Source: Mayamaea pseudoterrestris
Lineage: Eukaryota; Bacillariophyta; Bacillariophyceae; Sellaphorales; Sellaphoraceae
DNA length: 64,000 bases
Reading direction: 5' to 3'
Assembly (NCBI GenBank): GCA_027923505.1
Contig: BROI01000002.1
Span: 1,116,001 to 1,180,000, forward strand
Shown here: positions 1 to 9,376 of the stretch, one piece after another
How the letters are laid out: each line of letters starts with the position of its first letter
Position numbering within the stretch: the first letter of the stretch is position 1
Program-made: the position numbers and the translations under genes
Notes under the pieces: model-generated
The model's input: the letters and a program-made list of their open reading frames with translations, nothing else
Database searches by the model: none
What the model was told of the DNA's origin: nothing

Positions 1-13
1 GAGTCAAGAAACG

Positions 14-3000
14 ATGGCGAGTACTGCCGATGGCAGCAACAACTCGTCGTCGCCAGACAATTGTCAAGCACGACGAGAAACAGCAACGTTACCTTCGAGC
101 AGCAGCATCAGTACCTCCTCGCCATCAACGAGCAGTAAAGGTCAAGTCGAATTGAAGGAACAGATGTTCAAGGCTCGGGAGCAATCTTTTTCAGTGTCGA
201 GCCAAGCGGAGGATGGTTCGGCTGCATCGCAAAGCGCCACCAACTCAGCTTCTCTGACAATAAGGAGAGGCTTGAATGAGCCTTTGGAAAGCAGCATTAC
301 AGACGAGCAATTGCAGCTAGCTAGTCGAGGAAACAGCAATCAACAAAGCGAAGACGACAGTCAACATTCAAGGTCGTCGCTCATACAAGGCAGACATGTG
401 CGATTCAGTCAAGACAGCAGCAAGCTTGAAGATTGTAGCCAGGAGAGCCATTCTAGCAGTATGAGTAAAAATGGAAGCGAGTCTACTAGTCGAGGAAGCA
501 GACGCGACGGTTGCAGTCAGAGTCCTGCGACTCATTCCAGTCAAGTCTTTCCAGCCTCCAGGCGCACCAGCAGCAGTCAATCTACTAATGCATCGATGAC
601 TAGCTCTGCGTCGTCACTGCAATTGGCAAATACACAAAAGAATGTACCATGTCCTGCATTCATGGGCAATGCCGTATATGGTGCGGCACGCACGCCGTCG
701 GCTCGAGCAAAACTCAAAGAAATACAGCAAGAGCAGGAGCGAATGCATCGAAAACAAGACGAGCAAGAATCATCTTTGGCCGACGAGACATTAGCATCAA
801 TCAAAGCAAGGACGGATGCAGCAGCAGCCGCTTCGTCAACCCTTCCAATTTCAAGGGCGGGTCGACCACCTCGTCCGCCAGGATTGGCCAAGGCTTTAGC
901 AACGTCTTCAGTTACACAAACAAGTCCGAGCACGTCCGCCACCTCTCGCAAACGCAAGATTCGGTTGTTTCCAACAGAGCAGCTGCCGCCTCGAGTGCAT
1001 CAAATGCCCTCAACACATTATTTTCGTAGCATGCGCGCCGCCCAGCGAGCTGGCTCCTTTGAACTGCTTCGCGACGATGTAAGCGACATGATTGACACGA
1101 TTGTTTCATGCAGCGCCAGCTTGACCGATATCACGGTTTCTTTGACGACTCGCCGAAAATTACATGCGCTGAAACAAATGACTGCAGCTGCAACGGATCT
1201 GGCATTACTCGTCTCGAATCAGCAGAATCGCGCATGTCTGCATCGTGATATACGCATCATTGACCAGCTGCTCCAGTCGGTCTTGCCGGCGTTGGCGGAA
1301 ACGCTTGTAGATCAGCAGCAAGGACTTTGCCAGGCAGACGAAAACAAATCTGATTATGGAGACGCTGTTGGCATTGCCTCGCCTGGATCTATAAATGCTG
1401 AGGGCGATGAGTCGTCCACGGACACGAACCTTTTCAAGGAAATCGCCGAACTATACAAGTATACATGTTGTTTACTCCATTTTTTGACATTGGATTGTAC
1501 CTTGTCGCAGTTCAGTGTATCTGGCGATGGGGCTGGTCGGATACGTGATCTTTTTATGAATAATTCCGCCGTCTTGCAGGCAGTGGCCCAAATTGTCAGC
1601 ATTGATCCATTGCTCAGGAGACTACGCGGCAGAACTCGATCAGCATTGTCATCAACTGCCCTGTGTTCGCATGATTGCTCCATGCATATCGGTGGAAGTC
1701 AAGATAGCAATGGGAGTGGCCAGTATAGTCCGACGGCGTCGGCGTCGCCTTCTCCATCAGTGACGTCCTCACAAGCGAGTGACGATCCAACTGTTTCTGG
1801 ACGCATGCGGATTCGCGAACGTAAGCGTCAGCGACTTGAAGGCAGCAAAAGAGATGATTTAGACGACGACTTGAGCTTCAAGTCGGATTCTCCGGCACGC
1901 AGTGTCTCCGAGCTAATTGTGCCGACTCACGAGTCCAAAAACGTCGATACGATCATGATGCGTGTGGAAAGGTCTTTGTCGGTCGTAAGGACTTCCCCAG
2001 ATGCTTTTGGTAACATGCGCGACATGTCTCATGATGGCAAAGTGTGTAAATTATACGAGGAAGCGGCAGCTGGTGATGCCTTTCACAGCAGGCTGCCGCT
2101 TTTGGCGCTGACGCGAGTTGTGTTGGGTAAAATGGATGGCGCAGAGGAAACCCAAACATGCATTGATTACGACAATGCCGCCACTGTCGGGAGCAATGAA
2201 GACGACGACAACAATCCTTTGCTTCGGACAAACCGCTTGATTCGCGAAGGTGGCATTATCCCTCTGCTCGCCACGGCGTTGGTAGATGCACTCGTTGCCC
2301 TCTTGGACCATTTAAACCGAGGACTGGGAGCGTGTCGTGGGTGCTGCTTTTGGCTACAGCATCACATACACATATTTGTATCACTTTTAGATGGGGCCTG
2401 CTTGTTGGACGAGCTGAATCGGCAAACACTATGTCGAGAAGGCTTTTCGCAAGAATTTGGAGGAGGTCTTGTCGTTGCACTGAGTCAGTCGCTTGCCACA
2501 CTACTCGACAACGAAGTGCTACTTGACAGTTGCCTCTTCGGCGATGTATCACATGACCTTTTGAGTTTGCTGACGAGTTTGTCGCATGACAACGAAGTGG
2601 CTGCGAAGGAGTTGGATGAGCGCAGTAAGTCTGACCGTAATCGTCACGGACCAGGCACGCGCATCTTGGCTCGCATATTGCACCATGCAGCTAGTACTAT
2701 GCCAAAAAGTATCGACATCATAACTTGTGCAGAGAATGATCAGCAACGAAGAGAACGCGGAAAGATTGACAGGCTTCGATACGATGTGGCCATTTTTTGT
2801 CTGAACACGCTCGCCAATCTGGTTGAAGGCAAAGCGAGTCGTCTCTTGATTGCAGAGTCGACAGTGGTCCGCGAAAATGACAGCAACAACGAGGCGTTTG
2901 TGTCATGGCTGACCAGATGGTTGGTGCAACAAACTGAATCGTTTCAAGACGCTGTGACGGAAAGTACGTTTGGATCCTCGCCATCCAAGCATTCGCAACG

Positions 3001-3322
3001 GAATCTCACGGCTCGTGAACAGGAGAAGCTAATGATTGCCGGGAATGGATTTGTCCTTGTAGTGTGTCTTATGCTGGAAGAGTCGAACACTTCCAAAAGT
3101 GTGACAGACCGGCTGCGTGGGCTTGTCGTACTGGAACTTCCTGGTGAATGTTTGTCGGGCAAGGTGGCATTTATCAAAAACACGCTCAAGGCCTTTTGCA
3201 ACCTATATTACCTCAAGATTGGAGACTTGGCTGTCGCTGTTGTAGCTCCCGTCAAGGCGTTGATTGAGCGGTTGGAGGCTATTGAGTGGGAGGATACAAA
3301 CATTGTTGGTAATCGAACATGA
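14..3322 (+). CDS. WAPL-like cohesin-release protein
   Basis: The 1102-residue protein has a long Ser-rich, low-complexity first third and a helical repeat-like C-terminal two thirds (from about residue 340). That region resembles the WAPL domain, the part of Wings-apart-like that removes cohesin from chromatin. Matching stretches are the opening GSFELLRDDVSDMIDTI, the Leu-rich helices around residues 380-430 and SLSHDNEVAAKEL near residue 854, which recalls the conserved 'LTHDNE' element of WAPL. A Ser/Pro/acidic insert lies at about 560-640. The expected location is the nucleus. The frame is open from the ATG at 14 back to the window edge, so a 5' extension or upstream exon cannot be excluded. 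Family assignment rests on recognition of the domain pattern, not on an alignment. Alternative: an unrelated ARM-repeat protein. Confidence 0.62.
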   Translation: MASTADGSNNSSSPDNCQARRETATLPSSSSISTSSPSTSSKGQVELKEQMFKAREQSFSVSSQAEDGSAASQSATNSASLTIRRGLNEPLESSITDEQLQLASRGNSNQQSEDDSQHSRSSLIQGRHVRFSQDSSKLEDCSQESHSSSMSKNGSESTSRGSRRDGCSQSPATHSSQVFPASRRTSSSQSTNASMTSSASSLQLANTQKNVPCPAFMGNAVYGAARTPSARAKLKEIQQEQERMHRKQDEQESSLADETLASIKARTDAAAAASSTLPISRAGRPPRPPGLAKALATSSVTQTSPSTSATSRKRKIRLFPTEQLPPRVHQMPSTHYFRSMRAAQRAGSFELLRDDVSDMIDTIVSCSASLTDITVSLTTRRKLHALKQMTAAATDLALLVSNQQNRACLHRDIRIIDQLLQSVLPALAETLVDQQQGLCQADENKSDYGDAVGIASPGSINAEGDESSTDTNLFKEIAELYKYTCCLLHFLTLDCTLSQFSVSGDGAGRIRDLFMNNSAVLQAVAQIVSIDPLLRRLRGRTRSALSSTALCSHDCSMHIGGSQDSNGSGQYSPTASASPSPSVTSSQASDDPTVSGRMRIRERKRQRLEGSKRDDLDDDLSFKSDSPARSVSELIVPTHESKNVDTIMMRVERSLSVVRTSPDAFGNMRDMSHDGKVCKLYEEAAAGDAFHSRLPLLALTRVVLGKMDGAEETQTCIDYDNAATVGSNEDDDNNPLLRTNRLIREGGIIPLLATALVDALVALLDHLNRGLGACRGCCFWLQHHIHIFVSLLDGACLLDELNRQTLCREGFSQEFGGGLVVALSQSLATLLDNEVLLDSCLFGDVSHDLLSLLTSLSHDNEVAAKELDERSKSDRNRHGPGTRILARILHHAASTMPKSIDIITCAENDQQRRERGKIDRLRYDVAIFCLNTLANLVEGKASRLLIAESTVVRENDSNNEAFVSWLTRWLVQQTESFQDAVTESTFGSSPSKHSQRNLTAREQEKLMIAGNGFVLVVCLMLEESNTSKSVTDRLRGLVVLELPGECLSGKVAFIKNTLKAFCNLYYLKIGDLAVAVVAPVKALIERLEAIEWEDTNIVGNRT

Positions 3323-3573
3323 AAAAAGCAGAGGGATGCAAAATTTCTTGAAGAGGAAGCTCCAGTATTCGAACGCAGACACTGACTGTATAACTGCATA
3401 TTCTACTGATCATTGGTTGCCTAGATGAACTTATTAAGTGTCATGTATCGTTTCCTATGCCGCGACAAAACTGGTATCATAGGGGTAGTCCACCACTCAA
3501 TCAAACATGCTTTGTTTCATCGACGAGCGCAATAATAGCACGAGCAACCAGCGGAAGGCACTTCCATCATTGA

Positions 3574-4512
3574 CTATTTGAAAGCGTAAGGCTTGGTCAA
3601 AACCTTGGTAAAGGCGGCAATTTTGTCGCCCTGCTTGGGAGGCAATGGAGCAATAGTACGCACTGGGAGCACAAATTCAGCACCATTTTTCGTCAACATT
3701 GTGTTCTCCTTCGCCATTGTTTGCTTTGCAAGCATCTTGTCCTCCTCCTTCTTCTTTTGCTCCTTTACCTTTTCAAGTTCCGTCTGCAACTCGACAATCT
3801 TGGAGCCGCGCGCTCGACACGCCGTCTTGAAAAGCTCGAGTTGCTTCTCGAGCTTCTTGATTGATGCAACATAGTCAGAGTTGCGCAGATTCTGCTCCTC
3901 AATCTTTTTGGTCAGCTGCTGAATGACCATTTCTGTAGCTTCTTCTTCCGAGACTAGCTGGTCTCGCTTTTTGATCATGTCAGCGACTTTCTTCTTCGCC
4001 GCAGCCACTGGGTTGGCATCCTTGGTCTTGCTCAATAGCGAAAATAAATTCTTATTGGCAATGATTCTGCCTTCAGAACCACGCATGCTATTCTCCAAAT
4101 CTTGCTTCAATTGATCAACTTCCGTCATTAGATCAACGACCATCTCACGAAGAAACAAGTGCTCCTCCTCCTTGCTTTTACCAGCCAGCAACATGTCAAT
4201 CACCTCCATAAACGGCGACTCCAGCACCGAAAGGTCTGAAACAACAGATGACGCTGAAGACGGACTGATGAGAACAGATCCAGCAGCTGCAGCGAGTTCG
4301 TCCCAGGTCTTCTTTTTAGACGAGGAGCTGCTAGCGATTGAATTGTGGTCGTCATCGTCAATGCTTGATACAACTGGAGGCATGAGCATCATGGCGTCAC
4401 TCATTTCCGGAGCGTCGGCGTCGCTACAAATGACCTCGACGGCTCCACTCATAGAACCGTCACGCAGGGAAAGGCTGGGCAAGTCGCCGCTCTCGAAAGG
4501 ATAGCTTCTCAT
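3574..4512 (-). CDS. Coiled-coil protein of unknown function
   Basis: This single-exon 312-residue protein has an acidic, Ser-rich N-terminal third (residues 1-100). A long charged coiled coil follows from about 105 to 275, with heptad-like Leu/Lys/Glu spacing (QLTKKIEEQ, IKKLEKQLELF, VELQTELEKVKEQKKK). The Pro/Phe-containing tail ends KPYAFK. No enzymatic motif, signal peptide or membrane segment is visible. The start at 4512 is the first ATG of the frame. A structural or cytoskeletal role would be typical, but nothing in the sequence proves it. It converges with the WAPL-like gene, with stops 252 bp apart. Confidence 0.6.
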   Translation of the reverse strand: MRSYPFESGDLPSLSLRDGSMSGAVEVICSDADAPEMSDAMMLMPPVVSSIDDDDHNSIASSSSSKKKTWDELAAAAGSVLISPSSASSVVSDLSVLESPFMEVIDMLLAGKSKEEEHLFLREMVVDLMTEVDQLKQDLENSMRGSEGRIIANKNLFSLLSKTKDANPVAAAKKKVADMIKKRDQLVSEEEATEMVIQQLTKKIEEQNLRNSDYVASIKKLEKQLELFKTACRARGSKIVELQTELEKVKEQKKKEEDKMLAKQTMAKENTMLTKNGAEFVLPVRTIAPLPPKQGDKIAAFTKVLTKPYAFK

Positions 4513-5005
4513 GGTGACAATGCTTGATGCTGATGAAGTGTGAAACGTCGAGGTTTCAAAGCGGTTGTGTTTGGTATCTTCGTCTATGTAGTGAGTCTTG
4601 GTGCGACACTAAAATCCGAGGCAGCCGGTCCAATTTGTCACGGAATTGATCCGGGACCCAGCGAGCTACCTAACGACTGCCTAATATTGGTCAATGGACC
4701 CACTGCAGTTATGCGATTCAAAAGTTTTTATGTTGTATAAAAGTTCAGACTATGTACAGTAGTTGGATTCTTTTTATTGCTGGCTTTTTGGCGTCTTCAA
4801 ATTGGCATGCAAGCAGACAGCCATCATTGTCAACCGCATCCTATCATCTATACCATCTATTGACAGTGTCAATATGCCCACGTCATTTCTACAAACAATG
4901 GTTTATCAAGCGATTGCTTACTTTATTTATGTAACTCGTTCAGTATGAACATGCCGGTTAATACTTGGAGGTAAACATGCACGCAATGTCGCGCACTTGT
5001 GCGAC
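4513..5005. other. Intergenic, no feature seen
   Basis: This 493-bp stretch separates two minus-strand genes and should hold the promoter of the coiled-coil gene and the 3' UTR of the Cgr1-like gene. Short plus-strand open frames here have no coding character. I see no RNA gene or repeat. Confidence 0.4.
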
Positions 5006-5527
5006 CTACTTGGCATACGCTGACACATATTCGACCACGCCCGTCTTGGTATTCATTCTCGTCTTCTTAATGTTACGCAGTTGCTTCTTCGACAAAGCCT
5101 TCATGGTCAAGCCCACCTTATTTGGATTGAGCTTTTGTACCGAAGCTTGCATTGTCTTGAACTCATTCTCAGCGCGACGCTTTTCGTTTTCGAGCCGTCG
5201 TTCCTTCTTCAATAACATTGACTTAATCTTTTCTTGCTTGAGTGTTTCTTGTAGTTCCTTTGCTTCCGCTTTGGCTCGCTTCAAAGCCTCCTTCTTGTCC
5301 CAGTCCGTGGCCAAATTGTTGAGCTTGTTTTTCACCAAGGTGGACGCTCGCTTTTGCGGCCGCATCTTCCAGCTTCGTCCCGAGACATTTCGTCCTTTCT
5401 CCTTGCGTGTCTCGTCCATCTGGTCCAGTATGTTTCCTTCCAGTATTTGCTTGTGAAGATTGGCCAAAACTTCGTCGCTTGGAGCGTCCGAGTGATTGCG
5501 AGCTGTAGATGCTACGAGTGTCGTCAT
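5006..5527 (-). CDS. Cgr1/CCDC86-like rRNA-processing protein
   Basis: The 173-residue protein is very rich in Lys, Arg and Glu. It shows the layout of the Cgr1/CCDC86 family: a GRSWK motif near residues 50-54 followed by a basic patch (KMRPQKRAS), an aromatic-charged stretch beginning DWDKKEALKRAKAEAK near 76, a long basic helix (about 80-130), and a conserved end with LNPNKVGLTMKALSKKQLRNIKK. In yeast Cgr1 is a nucleolar protein needed for 60S subunit and pre-rRNA processing; a nucleolar role here is inferred from the family. The frame is open to 5845, but the upstream part is Arg/His-rich and unlike the family. I therefore place the start at 5527, which gives the usual family length. Confidence 0.7.
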   Translation of the reverse strand: MTTLVASTARNHSDAPSDEVLANLHKQILEGNILDQMDETRKEKGRNVSGRSWKMRPQKRASTLVKNKLNNLATDWDKKEALKRAKAEAKELQETLKQEKIKSMLLKKERRLENEKRRAENEFKTMQASVQKLNPNKVGLTMKALSKKQLRNIKKTRMNTKTGVVEYVSAYAK

Positions 5528-7241
5528 GCTTGCGCCTCTTTCACGCGTGAATCTTTCTAAGATGTCTACGTTATTCAATGAAAAAGAGTCGTAACGGTCG
5601 ATGACGCAATGCTGTGGTAGTCGCGACGAAGTAATCCATCGGCCATGTCCATGCGCAGCGACGGTACGGTACGAAAGAACAAAAAGCAACGAATGGTGCG
5701 CGCGTCGGTTGGTTTCTGTCGCACCGGTTCTGTCACGCTTTCGGTTCCGCGTCGTCCACCCCCTCACCATGGCGACGAGACGCGAGACACGACACTTGTT
5801 CATGAATGGACCCTCACCTCTATGCCCGTTCAGCCGGCGAGCCACATGACCAAGTGCATGTTATGTTACAGGCACTACGAGCGTTGACGCACATGCGACG
5901 ACGGTAAACGGACGGCATGCCGCATGCCTGCAGTCTGCCTTCCTTGCATGACTCCTTCCTACTTGCTCTTTGCAAGCAAAGCTAGTAGAAACGTCTCTAA
6001 TCGATGCTTATAAATCTGCGATTGGGGCTCTTTGAGGCATTGCACCTTCTCAATCACCATGACGATTCGCAAGAGTCGGTGTTACTCGCCTCGCGCGCGC
6101 GACGCTCGACGCCGTTCTTTGGTAGCGGCAGCTTGGTCGACAGCACTGGCAAAAGGGAAGAAAAATGGAATGATTTGTGTCGAGGCAATACAATGCTTAC
6201 TCACCAAGAGTAATTGGCTGTATATAGCAATGGCGTATTTGGGTATACTCTTGAAGAACGTTACGACTTCATCATCATTCAAAATGATTCGTCATCACCT
6301 ACAAAACCAACACGCTAATGACGGCCATCAGCGATTGCCAAGACTCGCAGATCGAACCAAATTAGAGAAATCCGAATGATATACAACTTTGTAACGCTTC
6401 ACGTGGCAAGTGTCTGCCTTGTTCAGCTACTATTGGTGCTGGACCATGACTTGACACGAAACGACGGCCTAACTTTCAAGTTGAAATTCACTGTCTTTGA
6501 AAACTCAAACGATGGTTTGGGCAAGCGAGATGAAGTGTAACTGCCCCATCACTATTTTCGAACCTTACTTGTGAGGATTGGGCGAAAATTCTAGCACTGG
6601 AATGCATTTGCTACTGTTCACGCGGACGAATCGATGGTATTCGACACTGCGCCGATCCAGTTACTCAGCAGCAAGCGGAAAGCAGCCACGATCGTTAAGG
6701 ATTGCTACTTCTCGATTCACCACTCGCAAGCAGTGCTGACCGGTTGCGAATAGATGAATTCGCTGCTATGCTCTCATCGGCGTTACTCGTCACAACAGGA
6801 AAGAAGCGCTAGCGGTCATATCGAGGGGTTTGCGAAACAAACCTACAGGAAGCTGCAGTGGCCTGAACGAGTGGAACGACGTCGACGATGGACTGGCAAA
6901 GCGAATCACAGAGCTACCGCACTACGATGGGCGACGTTCCTTTTGCTGTCGACAAGTTGCTTGCGTCGCGCTGGTTGAGGGTGCGAGAAAATTGCAACAC
7001 GATCGTCAAGGCGACGTTCGACAAACTCTCCAAGAAACGGCCCTCATTTATAAAAGGTTTGCTCGTCAAGTGTTTAGAAAGTAAGATTTCATAATTCGCA
7101 AACGCATTGCATGGCAGTTCCGCGAATTTAATTACAAACAAGTAACCCTTAAAATACTCGTATGAGCCCTTGCAATCTACCAACAAAGACGCTAATCTGG
7201 GCACAGCAAACGAGTCGCTCTCCTCTTGAAAATAATAGGAT
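5528..7241. other. Gene-poor spacer, no supported gene
   Basis: This 1.7-kb spacer lies between a minus-strand gene to the left and the end of another minus-strand gene to the right. Open frames of 60-130 codons on both strands have no domain, no consistent codon bias and no conserved look. The left few hundred bases presumably carry the promoter of the Cgr1-like gene. I see no RNA gene, repeat array or transposon motif. Confidence 0.35.
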
Positions 7242-9137
7242 TCATAACACACAGCCCCCCGGGCGTAGGCCAACCTTCCGTACTTCATTTGCAGTAGACT
7301 CCTCATTTTCTTCATCGTCCCAAGCGCATTCCGTAATACCCAAGCCAGCTCGTAAAGTTTGCTGTTGCTCCTTGATGGAATCCACTACGTTTCGCGTGGA
7401 AAAGCTGTCTTCACTCGCTTTTGTGATATCTAGCAGCGCACCAAAGTATTCGAACCAGCCAGTTTTAATTGCCAAGTGCTCGTCACGTTGCCTAAAGTAA
7501 TCATCATGTTCTGCTTCGCCCATTGACGACAAAATCATGCAAAGAATCTGATCTAATAAAGTCAGCTGCCCTCCAATGTCAATTGCGTCATTTTCCCTTT
7601 CATGGCCAATTGTTTCATTTGCTTCTCCTTCCTCCTCGTCTTGCCACTGTTCTTCCTGCAGCGACTCAATGAGCTCATCAACGTGTTCCACTTTATCTCG
7701 CAGCGACGCAATAATTGCCAATGTACCCTTGTGCTCGTTTGATGTGAGAGATTCACGCACCGATTCTCGTTCATTTGTAAATTGCTCCGCAGCGCTTCGT
7801 CGTTGCTCCAAGCGATCAAGCTCTCTGTTATATTGCTTCACTTTGCGTCGCTCTCGTCGCTTTTCTACTCGCAGCGAGACTGTATCAATTGCTTCTTGTT
7901 GGAAGGTTGCAGCCGTAGCCGTGGTAACGTATTGTTGCATTCCCATACCTTGGTTGACCTCGTCATCACTTAAAAAATTGGTTTGATCGTCACTGCTACT
8001 GCTGCTGCTGCAATTGTGAGCTGACGAATCACTAAGAAGGGCTTGCTGGTCATCCTCTACCTCAGCTTCATTGCTTGTCCACGTGAGTAGAAGTGACGAC
8101 AAGGGTTGCTCCGCCTCGACAACACTGCTATCATCTAGTCCTCCACCCACACCCATGATATCGGCCAAGCGCCTCTGCTGCAACGCAACTTTCACTAGCT
8201 CATCTCGTTGTTGCTCGTATTTTTCAACCTTTTGCTCCGCCATTCCTATACGCAAGTCAAATGCTTGCCGAACTTGATACAATTGATTTAGCTGTGCTTG
8301 TCGCCGGCGCGTCTTCCATTCAATCAATTGGCGGTGCTGAACCCAATCCTGTAGTAGCGTTCGAAGCTGATACTTCCAAACAATGTCACGATGGCATTTT
8401 CGCAAGAGCTGGAACAAGCGATCGACAATAGGTATCGCATGCGCACTGGCAACAACATTCCAAAGTACCTGGGTTGTCATGAGCGATGGAACTTGCGAGT
8501 CTTGACCATCATCATCACCATCATCAACTTCTTCTGCAGCACCAACAGTATCAGCAGCAGCATTCAAAGCATCATCTGGTTCAACAGTAAATTGCTGTGG
8601 ATAGTCCATGATGATCTGGTGAAGCGTGTCAGAGACGGATTTAAGCGCGGCATGGATGCCGTTTGAAATGTCTTTCTCGCCATGTCCAGCCACTCCAAGC
8701 TCAAATAGCTCACGGGCCGTTCTAATAAACGTACGGCTTGGGCATTCGTCGCATTGAAACGCTTCATGCAGCTGCTGCTTGAGCTGCGCAATTTCCACTA
8801 TGCTCGAAGCTGGAAAGCCTTGCAGCTTGACAATGTCAATGACAATGACTGGCGTCGAGGAAGCGGTAACTGCAGATATTGGGAGAGGATATGGAAGAGC
8901 CGCTACAGTCTCTTCCGCGCCATAGCTATTTGGTGGACTGAATGCCGCAGTAGAATTGCTATCGTCTACCGGTAGTGGTAGTCCAGTCGGATGCAAGGGA
9001 ATAATTTGGTTCCATGCGTCATCGGCTTCTTGCGGTTGCGCTTGCCGTCTTCGAAGCGAGGCAGCTACATCAGGCGGTATCTCTAGCTCAATGCCTTTCA
9101 TCTTCTTTTGCTGGTGCTGGATGTTGCAGCTAATCAA
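7242..9137 (-). CDS. Large acidic coiled-coil protein, unknown
   Basis: The 631-residue protein is not recognised. The N-terminal quarter is Pro/Ala-rich and apparently disordered. The middle holds several helical, heptad-like segments (RRRQAQLNQLYQVRQAFDL; VEKYEQQRDELVKVALQQRR; a strongly basic stretch EKRRERRKVKQYNRELDRLEQ). An acidic Ser-rich insert lies in the centre (poly-Ser then DDQTNFLSDDE), and the C-terminal part is acidic with GWFEYFGALLDI near its end. No membrane segment or catalytic motif is seen. The ATG at 9101 (MKGIELEIPPDV) is an equally plausible start. The gene is divergent from the TPR gene at 9377, so the 239 bp between them probably hold both promoters. Confidence 0.6.
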   Translation of the reverse strand: MISCNIQHQQKKMKGIELEIPPDVAASLRRRQAQPQEADDAWNQIIPLHPTGLPLPVDDSNSTAAFSPPNSYGAEETVAALPYPLPISAVTASSTPVIVIDIVKLQGFPASSIVEIAQLKQQLHEAFQCDECPSRTFIRTARELFELGVAGHGEKDISNGIHAALKSVSDTLHQIIMDYPQQFTVEPDDALNAAADTVGAAEEVDDGDDDGQDSQVPSLMTTQVLWNVVASAHAIPIVDRLFQLLRKCHRDIVWKYQLRTLLQDWVQHRQLIEWKTRRRQAQLNQLYQVRQAFDLRIGMAEQKVEKYEQQRDELVKVALQQRRLADIMGVGGGLDDSSVVEAEQPLSSLLLTWTSNEAEVEDDQQALLSDSSAHNCSSSSSSDDQTNFLSDDEVNQGMGMQQYVTTATAATFQQEAIDTVSLRVEKRRERRKVKQYNRELDRLEQRRSAAEQFTNERESVRESLTSNEHKGTLAIIASLRDKVEHVDELIESLQEEQWQDEEEGEANETIGHERENDAIDIGGQLTLLDQILCMILSSMGEAEHDDYFRQRDEHLAIKTGWFEYFGALLDITKASEDSFSTRNVVDSIKEQQQTLRAGLGITECAWDDEENEESTANEVRKVGLRPGGCVL

Positions 9138-9376
9138 AGAAATTAAGGTGCTCGTCGTTCACTCGTTTGCTCGTGATGTTGTGGTCGTCACAAAATCAGT
9201 GGCTCTCTGCTTCATTGTCGCAGAGGTTATGCTACGCGTGTTTCACCGCACGCGTTGGAGCACTGCTGGCGCACAGTTACTTAAGCGCGCCGGGCTAGCC
9301 ATGGTTAGTTAGGTCGCTGCACAAGCGATGAGTGCGATGATCAAAGGCAAGGCCGTCGAGAATTTACCGCACCTTC

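Noticed and set aside
5528-5845. N-terminal extension of the Cgr1-like protein
   Set aside because: The frame is open, but the composition changes abruptly and the family length is met by starting at 5527.
6914-7315. 133-codon minus-strand frame beyond the coiled-coil gene
   Set aside because: It overlaps the end of that gene in another frame and has no motif.
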